Below, one piece after another: positions 19,993 to 35,359 of a stretch of DNA of 64,000 nucleotides. The notes under the pieces are model-generated. The model did not search any database. It saw only the letters and a list, made by a program, of their open reading frames with translations, and was not told the origin of the DNA. The translations under genes and the position numbers were made by a program. The stretch is taken from the NCBI RefSeq assembly GCF_963678635.1, contig NC_087062.1:4702193-4766192 (forward strand). Direction: 5' to 3'. This DNA comes from Symsagittifera roscoffensis. Lineage: Eukaryota; Xenacoelomorpha; Acoela; Convolutidae. Position 1 is the stretch's first letter. Each line of letters begins with the position of its first letter.

Positions 19993-22560
19993 ATGTCTTA
20001 TATGGACTAATGATGAAATTTATAGTTTTACAAAGCCCTAAAATGGCGTCTTTTGTTATACGGCCCAAAAATATAACATGCATTTGTAAATTTCATCTTT
20101 GAAATTGTTCCCGCTTTGTTCTGAATGCGTGGAACTAGATTTTTAAAATCGCTTTAATTTTTAAAGGCTTAAAACATCAACTTTGGGCCGTATAACAGGA
20201 AAGACCCCGAAAATGTCCTTTTTCAACTTAGAAATGCATCAATGGTGTTACAGCACTGACCTAATCAACCTGTACTTTGTTTTGACCCAATGCTACGATG
20301 TTTTTCCGCATTTTGTTGTACTTCAATTATTTAGTCTGAACTCAAATTAACAGTCGAATTGAAGTGCAACGCCAACTAATTATATCGTTGAACTGAACTA
20401 CGTATTTTATTTGAATCATAACTCTCAGCAATAAATTCGAATGTCCGGCTAAAAGTAGTTTAAGAATGCCCAGTTATATGATGTCCAGATACGTTTTTAA
20501 CGTGGTATTTTTCAGAGTGTTATATTTTTCAATATTCAATTTTCTCAATCTGTGAATACTAATAGTATGTAAACTTGGCCGCGAAAATATTATTTTGAAG
20601 GCTTTTGTAGCACCGTTAAATCAATATTCGCGAATGGATTTGATTTAATTCGAGAAGCATTGTAGTCAATTTAATACAAACTGAAATAAACATGCTGTAA
20701 AATAGTTCTGAGGCTTTTGTGGGGTTGGGTCCCGCTTAATTTTTTTTCACTTTTTCAGAATTTTGAGCAGTTTTCGTCATGGGGGCTTTCAGTGTTTTTA
20801 TTTGAGAATTGAAATGATTGACCCTTAGTGAGTAGGAGGCGTTATGTACTTGTTACGACGTATGTATTAATTTATTACTGATAATGGATGGTTTTGGAAC
20901 GCAAATGTTCTGTCAATATAAATTGCAAGTCGAATTGATGTCTTTGAACATTTCTTTTGAAGCCAATGTGAACCTCGATTTGTGAGACATCGTTCTAGAT
21001 ATCCAGATGTGCTGATTAAGTGCCAATGAACAAAATAGTGACACTCATTTAGGTCTTGTTGATTTTTTTTCAGGAAAAACTTCCAATTCGAGCTCAAATT
21101 TGATTTTTAGCTTGTTTAGTTGTGATTTCCTTCAAGTTCAATTCCAATTCATTTACTGTTAGGAAGGCACATTACGCTTTGCTGTAACTAACATGCTTCA
21201 CTCCAACCCAAATCATTAAAATAATCAGTTATGTGGTATAAAAACCACTTAGCTTTATTTATTCCCAGATATGTATTTTAAGAATCTGTAAAAATCGAGA
21301 GGCAACGCCCGTAAAAGTAGCAAAAAAATTGTTAATTTTAAGCAGGGACACAACAGCGGTTCTCCATAAAGAGCTGACCAGCTTGTGTGTAGGCCATATC
21401 CCTTGTGGGTCAAATGTCTTGGAGTTTTCTTGTTTACCTTATACTTTCGTTTCTTTTGCAAAAAACTGCCTCTTTCAGCGAGCATTCAGAAGGGTTTGAG
21501 ATGGAATTTTTTCTAATCGAGTAAGGTTTTCAGGGAAGTGGACTGCAGATAAGTGACAAAAATATCAAATTTTTCATATTTCATCCGTGCATAGAACCAC
21601 AATGATACTCAATCGATTCTGGAAGAAGAGAGATCCCAGGAAAATTCATTGGTCTTCTGTTTGAAAGTCAGCAAAAAAATGTCTTCTCAGTGCACACATG
21701 AAAACAGTTTAATGTCAAAGTTTTTTTCCAGATTCACTCTCAATATAAACTCGGAAAAATGGAGCAGAAAAATGCAGTTGGAGCTACGAATCCCGGCCTA
21801 ATGAAAAATATCCATTTATTTTTTTCGCAAGCCGAATAGTGCTGACAAAAAGCTCGGTTGTCAAAAGTTAGTTCTTGATTTTTAAAGTGCTTGAAAGGGT
21901 TATAGTTTTTCGTTAAGAAAAAGTTGAAAATTTCAAGTCATTCTTATGAGTCGATGAACATAGTTCAGACTCTCATTTAGGTCGCGATGACTTAGACGTT
22001 TTTTTTTTCAGGGTAAGATTTGAAAGTTTAATTCAAGCTCGATTTAACTTTTCTGCGGTTTGACTTTAGGTTTTTTATAAATCAATTCATTTTTTGCTAA
22101 AAGGAAGGCAAACTCCACTATCGATCAGCAAAAGTGTAAAGCTTACGAAAAACGAGTTTCCAAAGCGGAATGTAATTTCCAGATTTACCAGTGAAATAAA
22201 CATTTCATCTAATAATTCAGTTTTCTCAACTGGGTTACTTTTATCAAGAAAGTTCCAATGATAAATGGTTCTAGAAAATCAAAGGGTTTTAAGGGCATCT
22301 ATTTTCTTCGAAAATTGAGGTTTTTCAGAAATTAAGTCAGTATTTATTTACTTTGTTCATTGACTCTTTCATTGACTCTTTTCCAACTGTCTGTTGGTTA
22401 TGTTTAATCGATTTCCTGATGGCTATGTTCAAGGTTTTGTGACAAAGAGTTTATAGTTTGGTAAGAGGCGTTTTTCTAGCTTTTGAAGCGTTGTTCTAGC
22501 CTTTGAAGCTTTTTCCAGTTTTTGTCAAAGCTGTTTTACTTTATACTTGTCTCAATCTAT
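19993..22560. other. VAP 3' UTR and repeat-rich intergenic DNA
   Basis: The first roughly 700 bases are the probable VAP 3' UTR, with AATAAA at 20430-20435 and 20685-20690. Beyond that are two diverged copies of repeat family R2 (20930-21200 and 21945-22415) and otherwise AT-rich, non-coding DNA. Confidence 0.5.
21945..22450 (+). repeat. Dispersed repeat family R2, fullest copy
   Basis: Contains GAGTCGATGAACATAGTTCAG, TCATTTAGGTC, a TTTTTTTTTCAGG tract, AAGGAAGGCAAACTCCACTA, CAGTTTTCTCAACTGGG and ends TTCATTGACTCTTTTCC...CTGTCTGTTGG. An AAGGAAGGCAAA-like segment also occurs at about 19550 next to the LINE end and at about 21160. It recurs in at least three other places in the window; identity is unknown. 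Confidence 0.5.
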
Positions 22561-22567
22561 GCAATAC

Positions 22568-22645
22568 AAAAAAGGTTCCTAGCAAGAATTGAACCCGGAT
22601 CTCTGCTTGTTGAGGCGAATGCTTTGGCCGCGAACTAAAGCAGAC
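22568..22645 (-). repeat. tRNA-derived SINE-like sequence with Pol III terminator
   Basis: Read on the minus strand it carries a tRNA-like body: TAGTTCGCGGCCAAAGCATT (A-box region), GCATTCGCCT, and B box GATCCGGGTTCAATTC, ending in GGAACC followed directly by TTTTTT. The layout (A box, about 35 nt, B box, oligo-T) is that of an RNA polymerase III promoter. The stem pairing is imperfect, so it is a tRNA-derived SINE or tRNA pseudogene, not a working tRNA. Confidence 0.5.
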
Positions 22646-22734
22646 TCTAAAATGGACATTTCAACCAACAAAGAATGCCTTAATTTTCGGAATAAAATTT
22701 GTCTAAATGAACAGAGGTCCGGTTATTTAGTTTT

Positions 22735-22835
22735 GTCTCAGAACTATTCGCTTTGGTGGTAGAGTGACATACAATATCTGCCAAAGGCCTATAGGCTCGA
22801 GTTTGCATCCCGGCTCGAATGTCGTTTAGCACACT
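22735..22835 (+). repeat. tRNA-like SINE fragment
   Basis: TTTGGTGGTAGAGTGACATA resembles an A box, and GGCTCGAGTTTGCATCCCGG, 40 bases later, an expanded B box. It faces the tRNA-like unit at 22568-22645. Degenerate; no terminator nearby. Confidence 0.35.
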
Positions 22836-22884
22836 GCATGCTGTACAGTGCGCACTGAAACATAACATTGGTTAGTCAATAAAA

Positions 22885-22975
22885 GTAAGGCCCGTTGGGG
22901 CCCGTTGACAAAAGTGAAAACCCCGGCCCGGCCCGTTGAGGCCCACGGGCGGCCCGGCCCGTTGACAAGTATGGT
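22885..22975. repeat. GC-rich CCCGTTG-type short repeat
   Basis: An island of GGCCCGTTG and GGCCCGGCCCGTTGA units (four copies of CCCGTTG) in very AT-rich DNA. It could be an internal minisatellite of a DNA transposon or the edge of an unidentified insertion. Confidence 0.45.
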
Positions 22976-22979
22976 GGGA

Positions 22980-24285
22980 AACAGCTGCATCCTCCACATA
23001 TTGTGATATATCACCACTTAATCATATTCTATACTTAAAAAATAATAACACAAAAACAGTGTTTTTGACCTTCTTTTCTTAATCTTCTATGTTAGTGTAG
23101 ATATAACTGCAAGTCTTGCAATATAAATTCCTATCATTGGCTTGAAAGATAAATTTAAAAAAAAACTTTCGGATCATTTTGCGATAGGTTGTGAAATAGC
23201 AAATTGAAGTGCAACTAATTTGTAGGAGCAGTGAAAAGTTTATTAATTCGAGCAAGTTCCCGATTACAAAGTTTCTGATTGCAATAAAATTTCTTTCTTC
23301 TTCAGCCGCTGCGATCAGCAAAGTTATTGCAACCAAGGCAGGACGATTTTCCTGTTAACAAACTTTTCACGGAACGCATCAATTTGTTTTATTAGCATCT
23401 GAAGCTCTAGAAACAAATTTTGCACGTCACTTGGGTAATTTTCATGCGGGCCTGGGCGACATTTTTTGTAAGTTTTTTATTGGGAAAATTTAAATGTCAG
23501 ACTATCGTTTCTCTGTTTTTTGTTCAAATGGGCCAATGATGAGCACGCAACCAAGAAACGGACATGGTATCACTCGAATTTCTACAGGAACATCTTCATT
23601 CTTGCTCGATGTTGGCAAGAAGGTAATTTATACTTGGCGATCAACTGTGGTTCACCGAAAGAGCAAACAGATTGAATGTATAATTGCCTTTTTTATGCTT
23701 AAATTGCTTTGAAATTGAAAAGAGCCAGTTATCAAGATTTTGAACATGCTATGGGCGTTTATTCAATAAATATACTGCTGTTCGATGATTTGAAGTTTTA
23801 GAGAATTTTAGAGTTTTTGGAAAGTAATGCTACTCTTGTACAGGTTTTTCACACTGAAAAAAAATCATCAATCGATGTCTGTAATAATCATCAAAAAGCG
23901 GCATTTTTTGCTTGCCCGGTCTCTATTTCTCTTGAAACCATTATAAAATTTAAGATATCAAAATACACAGCTTAATCCGGAGAATTTCTCTGTTTATTCT
24001 ACCGATAACAAGTTTTTTGTACATTATTTGGCTGGAACGATTGCTGCGCAAATTGTGTCGACCTAAATAAGTGTCGGCTTAATTCTAGAAACGAGGATTA
24101 CTCGGTTTCTCTTGTTGTGTACAACCTAAAAGAAAGCATTAATCAATTTCTTAACAGTGCTCAGTAATAGCTAAAATTTACAGTATGTTTTTATTTCTAA
24201 TTTTGATTTTTTTTGCTCAACATACAAGTATTTTTGTTGCTCCTTATTGGAGTCTAAAAGAGTGAAGTGATTTTCAATTTTTTTA
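22980..24285. other. Intergenic, no gene seen
   Basis: AT-rich. A 73-codon open stretch at 23494-23712 (MSDYRFSVFCSNGPMM) has mixed composition but no recognisable domain, good start context or splice partners; I treat it as chance. Confidence 0.4.
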
Positions 24286-24287
24286 GT

Positions 24288-24845
24288 CGTCCTGACCATT
24301 AAAATCGGGAGGAACGTTGTCTTCGTTTGTTTTTTTTTGAAGTTTTTTCCTGTTTTTTGTTTTTTTTTTCACCCAAAATCAGGTGATACAATTAATCAAC
24401 GGAATAGCTTGAGTGACATATCGTATTAAAACCTTTTTAATCATAATTCGAACTACATAAAAAAAATTTTGAAAGAATTTGTCCCAGTGTCGAGAAAAAC
24501 AGCTTTAAAATATTTAGCCTTAGTCTAGTTTCAAGCAAGTGAACCGATCGGGTAACTATCATTTAACAAAAATTGTTTACCTAGGCTAAGAAAACGATTT
24601 CACTAAAAAGTGTTTAAAAATATTAGAAAGTTATTGTGCGAAAAAATATGATTTTTTGTGATTCATTTTTGGAAGACCTTTGTTGTCGGTTATGCCTTAT
24701 TCACTAACGTTCTACGCGTTTGAATAGTTCTCTCATCACACCACGCACAGAGAAGAAATACACTAGAATTTAAAAAAGCAGAAATCTAAATGGAAAAAAA
24801 ATCTAAACATTGTGCTACGTGCACAGAAACAGCTATCTATTTATA
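24288..24845 (+). repeat. Dispersed repeat family R1, copy
   Basis: Starts CGTCCTGACCATTAAAATCG, has CAGGTGATACAATTAATCA in the position of the family's CAGGTACCACAAATAATCAT, and CATCACACCACGCACAGAG with AAACAGCTATC at its right end. More diverged than the copy at 13274. Confidence 0.5.
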
Positions 24846-25092
24846 CTATATTTAAATCCGAGTGACAGCTATCTCCTATGTTTTAGCATAATAATTTTGC
24901 ATGTTCAACGAAAGAGTTTTTTCTTGTTCAAGATATGTCATATATCGCAATGCTTAAGAAATTTTCTGTAATGGTTTTCCCCAAGGTTATTAATTTTCAG
25001 TAACTTTTTTGCGAGGCCAAATTAAGTCTGTCTGTCTGTATACCTGCTTTTTAAATTAATTTGATTGTTTGTCTAACCGTCTCCTAACTTTC

Positions 25093-28546
<3,454 letters not shown>

Positions 28547-29254
28547 TGAATAAAAAATTTTGCAAAATTTGTAATTACGAACCTTGTAATTGGGTGCTGT
28601 CAGAGTTCACTCAAAGAATGCAGATCTTATTTCCAATATATGCGGTTTATTATGAGTACCGGAGGTGCGTTACGCGCTAATCCTTGTTTAATCTGCATTC
28701 GAATTTGGGAGAGATGAAAAACATATTGGCCTTCATTTTTTTTGAACGATTGCTTCAAATGGGTTGAAATTGTCAGATGACGATTATTTTGAAGCATCTA
28801 AATTTCAGATAAGTTTTTGTTGCTCTTTTTTATGTTTTAATTTAAATTTTGAACAGTTTTCAGTTTTTTTAATGAGTATTAAGTTTTGTAAGTTATTATT
28901 TGCCTGTGATGCGAAGCCAGCTTAGCCTCTGCGTTTAAAGGTGTAATATCACCATTTTAGTTTTCAGAGACCCAGTTTTTATCAGTTTTGTTATATTTTA
29001 AATATTATTTGGTTAAAGGCGGATGCTACGCAATACGGATACATTAATTATCGACTGAGTATAATTCACATTCACAGCTTGTTTTTTCCTCTTAGGGGGT
29101 TGTTTGACATTAGGTTACAGCTGAGTCCAACCCATGCCCCCCTCCCGTTTACCCGGGTTCCTAATTTCCGGGTGGCGTCGTTGGTCGGAGAGAGACGAGA
29201 GTTATTGAAGATGGCTCTTGCGTTTGTTTAACAATATAACACATGCTGAAGAAA
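28547..29254. other. Intergenic; possible 3' UTR of the minus-strand exon to its right
   Basis: No gene is seen. On the minus strand an AATAAA signal (TTTATT at about 28648) lies some 600 bp beyond the stop of the candidate exon at 29255-29408. Confidence 0.3.
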
Positions 29255-29408
29255 TCAATTGAGGGTATTTTGATTAAAAGCCAAAAGAGATGTTCTTTCC
29301 TTTGTCTTTTTGAGCTCCTCTGTCTTCTCAACAAACTCATCAATAAACCGAAGAAGTTTATTGTCGAATGTCGCTTTTTTGTAAGCGTCTGAAGTTGTTG
29401 CAGGTTCC
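29255..29408 (-). CDS. Candidate terminal coding exon of an unidentified minus-strand gene
   Basis: On the minus strand an excellent acceptor (TTCTTTCTTGCAG, with AG at 29410-29409) opens a 154-base frame that runs 50 residues to TGA at 29257-29255. The product is not AT-driven noise: it is charged, amphipathic and helix-forming (YKKATFDNKLLRFIDEF, then VEKTEELKKTKERTSLL, ending NQNTLN). I do not recognise the protein. Upstream exons would lie at higher coordinates. A donor-like GTAAGC on the minus strand at 29929-29924 follows a coherent reading (IIENTLWELADGSIVGSL), but it does not join this exon in the favoured frame. The exon could be real, a relic, or chance. Confidence 0.35.
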
Positions 29409-32400
29409 CTGCAAGAAAGAATGTCAATTTTCTGTAGTTTTTACCCAGAAAAACAATGTTTTTGTTTTCAGATTTGTTTTTAGTTTCATTATTGCTACGC
29501 TTTATGAAAATCAAATTTTTCTTGAGGCTTGCAGATTTTCTCGGAGAAATTTTTATTCTTTTGGCATATTAAATTTTTTAATTTTTCATTAAAAATTCAT
29601 TTTTTTTGCCTTGAAATTAGTCAACAAAACTTAAGTGTAGTAAATTCGGCTTGTAATCAGTTAATTAGGCGTTTAGTCTTTTTCGGCTGCTTGCACGGTT
29701 GTATAGCTTTATTTACGTGTAGGGAAACAAAGGCAAGCGCCCAACCGGCAATTTTGGGAAATGAGCAAATTTTAATTTTGTTAATTCATTCGAATTGAAG
29801 TTTTCCCTCGAGTACTTGCTGGTTAAATTGTCATTTACCGGAAATTTTTCTCTCTTGTATGAAAACAAAGTATCTTTGTTAATATATCACTGAAATCTAT
29901 GTATATTTGAAGTCACTTTTAAGGCTTACCCAAAGTGATTTTTTGTCTCTCTTTTAGTGATCCCACAATCGACCCATCCGCTAATTCCCAAAGCGTGTTC
30001 TCAATGATTTTTCTCAACTTATTTCAGTCTTTTTTGTCAATTGTTCAATTTGTTTTTTTTTCTCTAAAACCACTCTTGATTTTTAGGTCTCTTTTGGGAC
30101 CAGAACTCTTAGCTCGACTCCCGCAACCCAATTTTCTTTTTACTTTCGCTCTTCTGCGTTTTTGATTTGATTTGAGTCTTTTGTCGCTGAGAATTGCGCA
30201 ATTTGTGTTAAAAAGTGTTGCCAAAATTGTCACGTGTGGCATATTATTAAATAAAGAGATAATGGATTAGATAATGATAATGGAAAACAAGCATTATCAA
30301 CTTTTGACAAGTTTAACAAAAGAAGTCTATTTGATTCATTACAACAATGTAAACAAATAATTGAGATAAGTTCGCAAGTATGCACTTGACGTTGGATCAG
30401 ACCCCAAATCCCATTTTCCCATTTGCCCACACCCTCCCCCGGGTACTTAAGACCCGATCTCAACCCCCCTGCAATCTGATCACTTTTCCACTTAATCCAT
30501 TAACTAATTCGCACATGTGCAATCTATTCAAGTACTAACCGCCCTTCTTTTGGTTAGTACAGTAATGCTGCTAAATATATTGCTAGGTGATTAATAAAAG
30601 GTAGATGCCTCACTACTGAACAACTGAATGGATTTATTTTTAAAATAATTTGAAGGTCCAGCTTCCTGTTTCCCAAAGTATTTTGACAGGTTTTTAATGG
30701 AATAATTTTTCACTTTTTTGGTGCACCCACTTGCTTTGCGGTGGATCACAATATCCAGTGGGCAGTTTTGTTTTTGTTTGTGTGGATTCGATTGACATTG
30801 CTGCTTGAATCATTAATTTTTAGCCGATATGATTCGGAGTCAAAAATGTGATGGAATCTGTAGACAAATAATTCATTATGAACCCATACTAAAGCTATTT
30901 ATTTTGTAAAATTTATGAAGGCTTGTTGAGATTAATATAGTATTTGTTCTATAAAATTTTCCCTTGCCATAAAATTTGCCGAATTGTGAATAAATGAAAT
31001 AAAGTTGTTTTTAAGGGGCAAAACTTGTAACTTAAAAAGGCGTTACCCGCAATATAATTAACGCCCTCTTTTGTTCTTTCCTTGACTGGTTGAGGGTTGA
31101 TTTTACAATTAAACCCGAGTTTCTTTCTTTTCAATGGCAAGTTATGATACCGAGTTATGATACCGAGTCAAAACTGTATCATATTTGAGTGAAGACTCGC
31201 CCTGATTATGATTTCCTGTGGCAATATACTTCATTTCCTGAAAAAAAATCTTAAATTTCTGCTGAAAAATGATAGATTTGATTTGATATTTTTAAAAAAT
31301 AAACAGCGTGAAAATTTTATCAGTTGTTTGTTCAATTGAGGTCATAAGTAAACTTGGTTATGAAAAGTTAGTTTGTTCAACAAGCGACTATGAACAGAGA
31401 TAAAAATGCAAATCAAAACAGCGGAAGTTTCAAATCTGGCTGGAAAATCATCAGCAGGGACAGCTATACGTGTAAAATGACCAGCTGTCATTTATAATTC
31501 AAACCTGTGCTCTTAAAGGACTGACTTTGGACAAATAATGTTAATCTCACTAGGAAATAATTAGAATTTTTATCGCTATTAGGTTCCGATTACCTTGTTT
31601 TCCAGCGAACACAACTGCAAAGCAGCGCCTAATCTTTCCAGTGTCATTACCTGGTCTGATATCAAGAAGAATTGATATTGGGATCAGGCTAATTGGGAAT
31701 CAATTGAGTTGAGTATTTAGCGAATTGCAACACCGATTTGAGTAACTGGATCCTTCAAAACATTAATTGCCCGCTGTCAATTTTTCTAATCTGAACTAAG
31801 AAGTCAAAATCGGGTTGAAAAAGTTGGTGTTAAAAAGTAAAGACGCCAAATAGAACTTATTTTTAAATTTTTTTGATGGCTTTATTTCAAAATATTTCAG
31901 AAAGATAAAGTAATCAAAAAATTTGAACATGGTTGCTAATGCAGATTTCGTACTATCATGGTTTGTTTTTAATGATGATTCAGAATCTATAAGCTAAGAA
32001 TTTAAATGATTTTGCTGGGCTTCGATAAGGATTAAAAACCAGAAGTCTTCAATTAAACTATCGAGAATTTGGCTGAGAGCAATTATGCAAAAGAAACGAA
32101 ATTCGTGGTAAGCCTGGCACAATCTAAACATCATGGAGTTAAATTCTTTTTGGAACAATTAATTGACATCGCAGCTCAATAGTAAAACAGTAAAAAAAAA
32201 GTGAAGGCCAGTGAGAAAATATTATTGTTACTAATATTTTAATTTCGCTGTTTTGCTTACTGAAATTGAAATTAAAATCAAATTTTCGACCAGTTTATGC
32301 AGTATATAAGGTGGCAGATTATTCGCATAACCTTTTTCTGCAGATTCCTTGGAGTTTTTTTATTTGGATATTTTAAAATCTGTTGGACTGTTTAGAAGAA

Positions 32401-32570
32401 GACTAAGGCATGCCATTAGCTTGATCCTCAAAATTTCGAAGTAAATCTTTACGCCTGCGATTAGAAAGCGTTATCAAATCGGAATACAGACTTTTCAATT
32501 TTAAGAAAGTTTTCAGGTTTTTAACTTTTTTAACAAAATCACTTGAATCATGAGATAGCTCGATTTGTTA
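29409..32570. other. Intergenic desert, 3.2 kb
   Basis: No supported gene. 29930-30240 has open stretches on both strands without recognisable domains. 30330-31750 is relatively free of the repeat families seen elsewhere and of long homopolymers, so it is a reasonable place to look for regulatory DNA. Confidence 0.4.
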
Positions 32571-32584
32571 TGAATTCAAATTCC

Positions 32585-32675
32585 TGCGGTTTTTCAGCGT
32601 ACATAAACTAGAGGTCTACGCTTGGGGTGTCATAGATTGTAGGTTCAAATTCAGTCAGGGCATCTCTTTTTTTTT
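32585..32675 (+). repeat. tRNA-like SINE fragment
   Basis: Has GGTCTACGCTTGGGGTGT, then a B box TAGGTTCAAATTCAGTCAGG, followed by an oligo-T run (TTTTTTTTTCGC) suited to Pol III termination. The A box is weak. Confidence 0.4.
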
Positions 32676-34343
32676 CGCTTCAAAAAATGTCGGCTTTTTG
32701 ATTGTCGGCCTAGTTGCGATAGCATGGTATTTTTCTGTTAAAATTTTTACTGTGATGGAAAGCGTTGTTGTTGTTTTTTGTATTATTAACCCTGATTTCG
32801 CTTATTTTTTGTTTTTATTCGGCATGAATGGTTTCGGCTTGTGTTATATCAGTTTAGACACCTAATTTTTTAGTCGTTCGAAAAAAAAACAGATTTTTGA
32901 AGAAAAAAAATTGTGTGTTTCAGGAGCAAAAGGAAGGTAAAATTTTCAAACTTCAGAAATTTTTAGCTCAAAATGTTTCATGACAATTATCTTGTTTTCG
33001 GATTAACGGACATTTATCGAGTTATTAATTAATTATATTTTGTCTGCATTTGTTTGCTAGCTTGCAATGTGGTTGTGTGTCATTGCAAAAGATGCGAAGC
33101 TCCGTTTCGTTTTATGTAGACTAATGTGCTTCGTTGAGTTCATAGATTACAGAGTTTTACAGTTTTTCTGCAAACACTTTTTTGTAATGTTTGAGAAATT
33201 TAATTTCAAGTTTTTTCAAATTTTTAAATTCATTTTACTATACGCTATAAGCAAGCAATGGTTGGAGGCCTATGTTACTGCAAATTTTTCTGATCTAACG
33301 TTATTTAAAACGTTTCAGAAGAAGTGCAGCAGACTCTTCAGACATTTTTACTTGAGCTGAAATTTTTTTTGAGAAAACGGATGTTCTGTCAGTTTTCTTA
33401 AAAGTTATGTTTTTCGAATTTTGGCATAAAATTTTTATATAGCAAAAAGTGCTAAACTGAACAGTCGGTAAATAGCAAATTTTGTTCCGACCTCAAAACA
33501 GCAAATGTTCGGGTGTTGTTTTTGTTGTTTTTTCACGCACGAGTTATAAAGAAAAACAAGGTCAGATCAAATTTTATGCTTTATTTACAATTTTTAGATG
33601 CAATTCTAACCTGATAACAAATGAGAGGGTAGGGGCATCCGGTCCCTAAATATTAACCTGCTTCAGCCCAAATATTGGTTTCGTGTGAGTTAAAATTCAA
33701 TGAAAGTTTTCATTTTGAAACGAGCAACTCAATGGTTAACCGCACTGGATAGCAGCAAGAGGCAAGAGCCCTGCCAAATGGAGACTGAAAAATTTGGTAC
33801 GCCTATGTTTTTGAATACTATTGAGTGCATTATTAAAAAATGCGAAAACTAGTTTTCGGTATCCAGATACAAAGTTAGAGTACCAAACCTGGTAACTTGT
33901 TTTCCTCGAGGCAATGGTAGCCCACAAACAAAATTTCACAAAAAAAGTTCGGTTTTTTCTCTTAAAATAGAAAAGTAAACTCTATTCGGTCAATTGATTG
34001 CGAGCTATGAAAACATCAACTATATGGTTACTTGGTGAGAGTATCTTTGTTAATGTTTCATTGTTTTTGTTAGGAAAAGATAGTTCAGTTGGTCATTACG
34101 GGTGGAAGGGGGGGCAAGGATTTGATTGCTCAATTGATCCATTGCATGCTTTGCCCAGATATATTTTAATTGTTTGTACAATTCTGACTCAATTATCTGG
34201 AACATTAATCTTCAGCCACGGAAATTTTTGAATGTGGCACCATCCAAAGATACTACTTCCTGGTGTGTAAATTCGTTTCGAAACAAAAAATTTGGACCTT
34301 GTTTCTCGACACTACAGAAATTTTTTTTGTCAATTTAATTTTT
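32676..34343. other. Intergenic; one more tRNA-like fragment
   Basis: No supported gene. 33722-33785 (ACTCAATGGTTAACCGCACT, then GGCAAGAGCCCTGCC) resembles the 5' half of a tRNA without a B box. A 97-codon open stretch at 33067-33360 is Phe/Lys-rich and is treated as chance. Confidence 0.35.
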
Positions 34344-34925
34344 GTTCCGACCATTTGAAAAATGTGGAGACACTTTGTATTTGGGTGTTTTAGTTTTTTC
34401 TTTTTTTCCACGCAAAATCAGGTACCACATATAATCATCGGAATGGGTCAAGTGATATATCATATTAAAGCCCTTTCAGTCGTAATTTAAACGAAATTTA
34501 AAAATTTCGATGTTTTTGATTTTTGGTCTAATTTCGAGCTAATAAAACGAGTGTGGAGGATAACAATAGTTTATTTAAGCCTAAATTAAGCCGTAAAAAC
34601 TCAGCTCTACTGGAGTAAAGGTAATTTCGGGAGTTTTTTGCGCCATTTTGCGAACAAAAAAATTCCGCAAATTAATTAGAAAAAATTAATAAATTTCTCT
34701 ATACGATTTTGGTCGTTTTTCGAGTCATTTTTTTACAAAAACATCTTTCCAATTGGCCTATTGTGCTATGACTGTCGAATCTGTCTAAGTTTATTTTTTC
34801 GTTCAGATCTTTTAATCACACCACACAGGAAAAAACGACGCTTATTTGAAAAAACTTTTTTTTTGCTTTTTTAGGACTATGGTTGGAACATTCTGTGCTA
34901 CTTGCACATTAATCGGCTATCCTTG
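34344..34925 (+). repeat. Dispersed repeat family R1, copy upstream of Irx
   Basis: Starts GTTCCGACCATTTGAAAAAT, carries CAGGTACCACATATAATCAT and GATATATCATATTAAAGCCC, and ends with TAATCACACCACACAGG and TAATCGGCTATCCTTG at about 34905-34920. Full-length by comparison with the copies at 13274, 16929 and 24288. Confidence 0.6.
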
Positions 34926-35355
34926 TTAAATTTATTAGATATTCAGACAGAATTTGACAAATTATCAATTAATGCTCCGACTAAAAACTTTTTGATGAAT
35001 TATTCTGGCCAATTTTTGGGGTCGGCGGATAATCCACTGACATTCCACTCTGAAACAAAGGATTCAGCTTCTGAAGAAACGGTCATCATCTTTGTTTCTA
35101 AGTTTTTCTTCTTGTTCAAGTGCTTAATTTCTGCGAGTCTTAATTCAAACCATTTTTCAGCGTTTGATTATTTTTTGTTTTCTGGGCTCGCATCACAGAA
35201 GTTGTTGGTCGGCTACAAGATGCCCGGGTTACAGATTACCAAGAAACGCGCAATTAAATACGTTAAAAAACATTTTTCATATCTGCTCCGACTGTAGTCA
35301 AATCAAATCATGACAGCCAAATCTGTCTTGGACAAATTAAAGAAAGGTAGTTTCG
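34926..35355. other. Open stretch without recognised domain
   Basis: A 131-codon frame (34902-35297) begins inside repeat R1, so its start is not genuine. Its end (TTTTTCATATCTGCTCCGAC) is echoed at about 36147-36170 (TTTTTCATATCTGTCCCGGC), which marks another repeat. No gene called. Confidence 0.4.
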
Positions 35356-35359
35356 TACT

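Noticed and set aside
34902-35297. 131-codon + frame upstream of Irx
   Set aside because: Starts inside repeat R1 and its end matches another repeated sequence at 36147; no domain.
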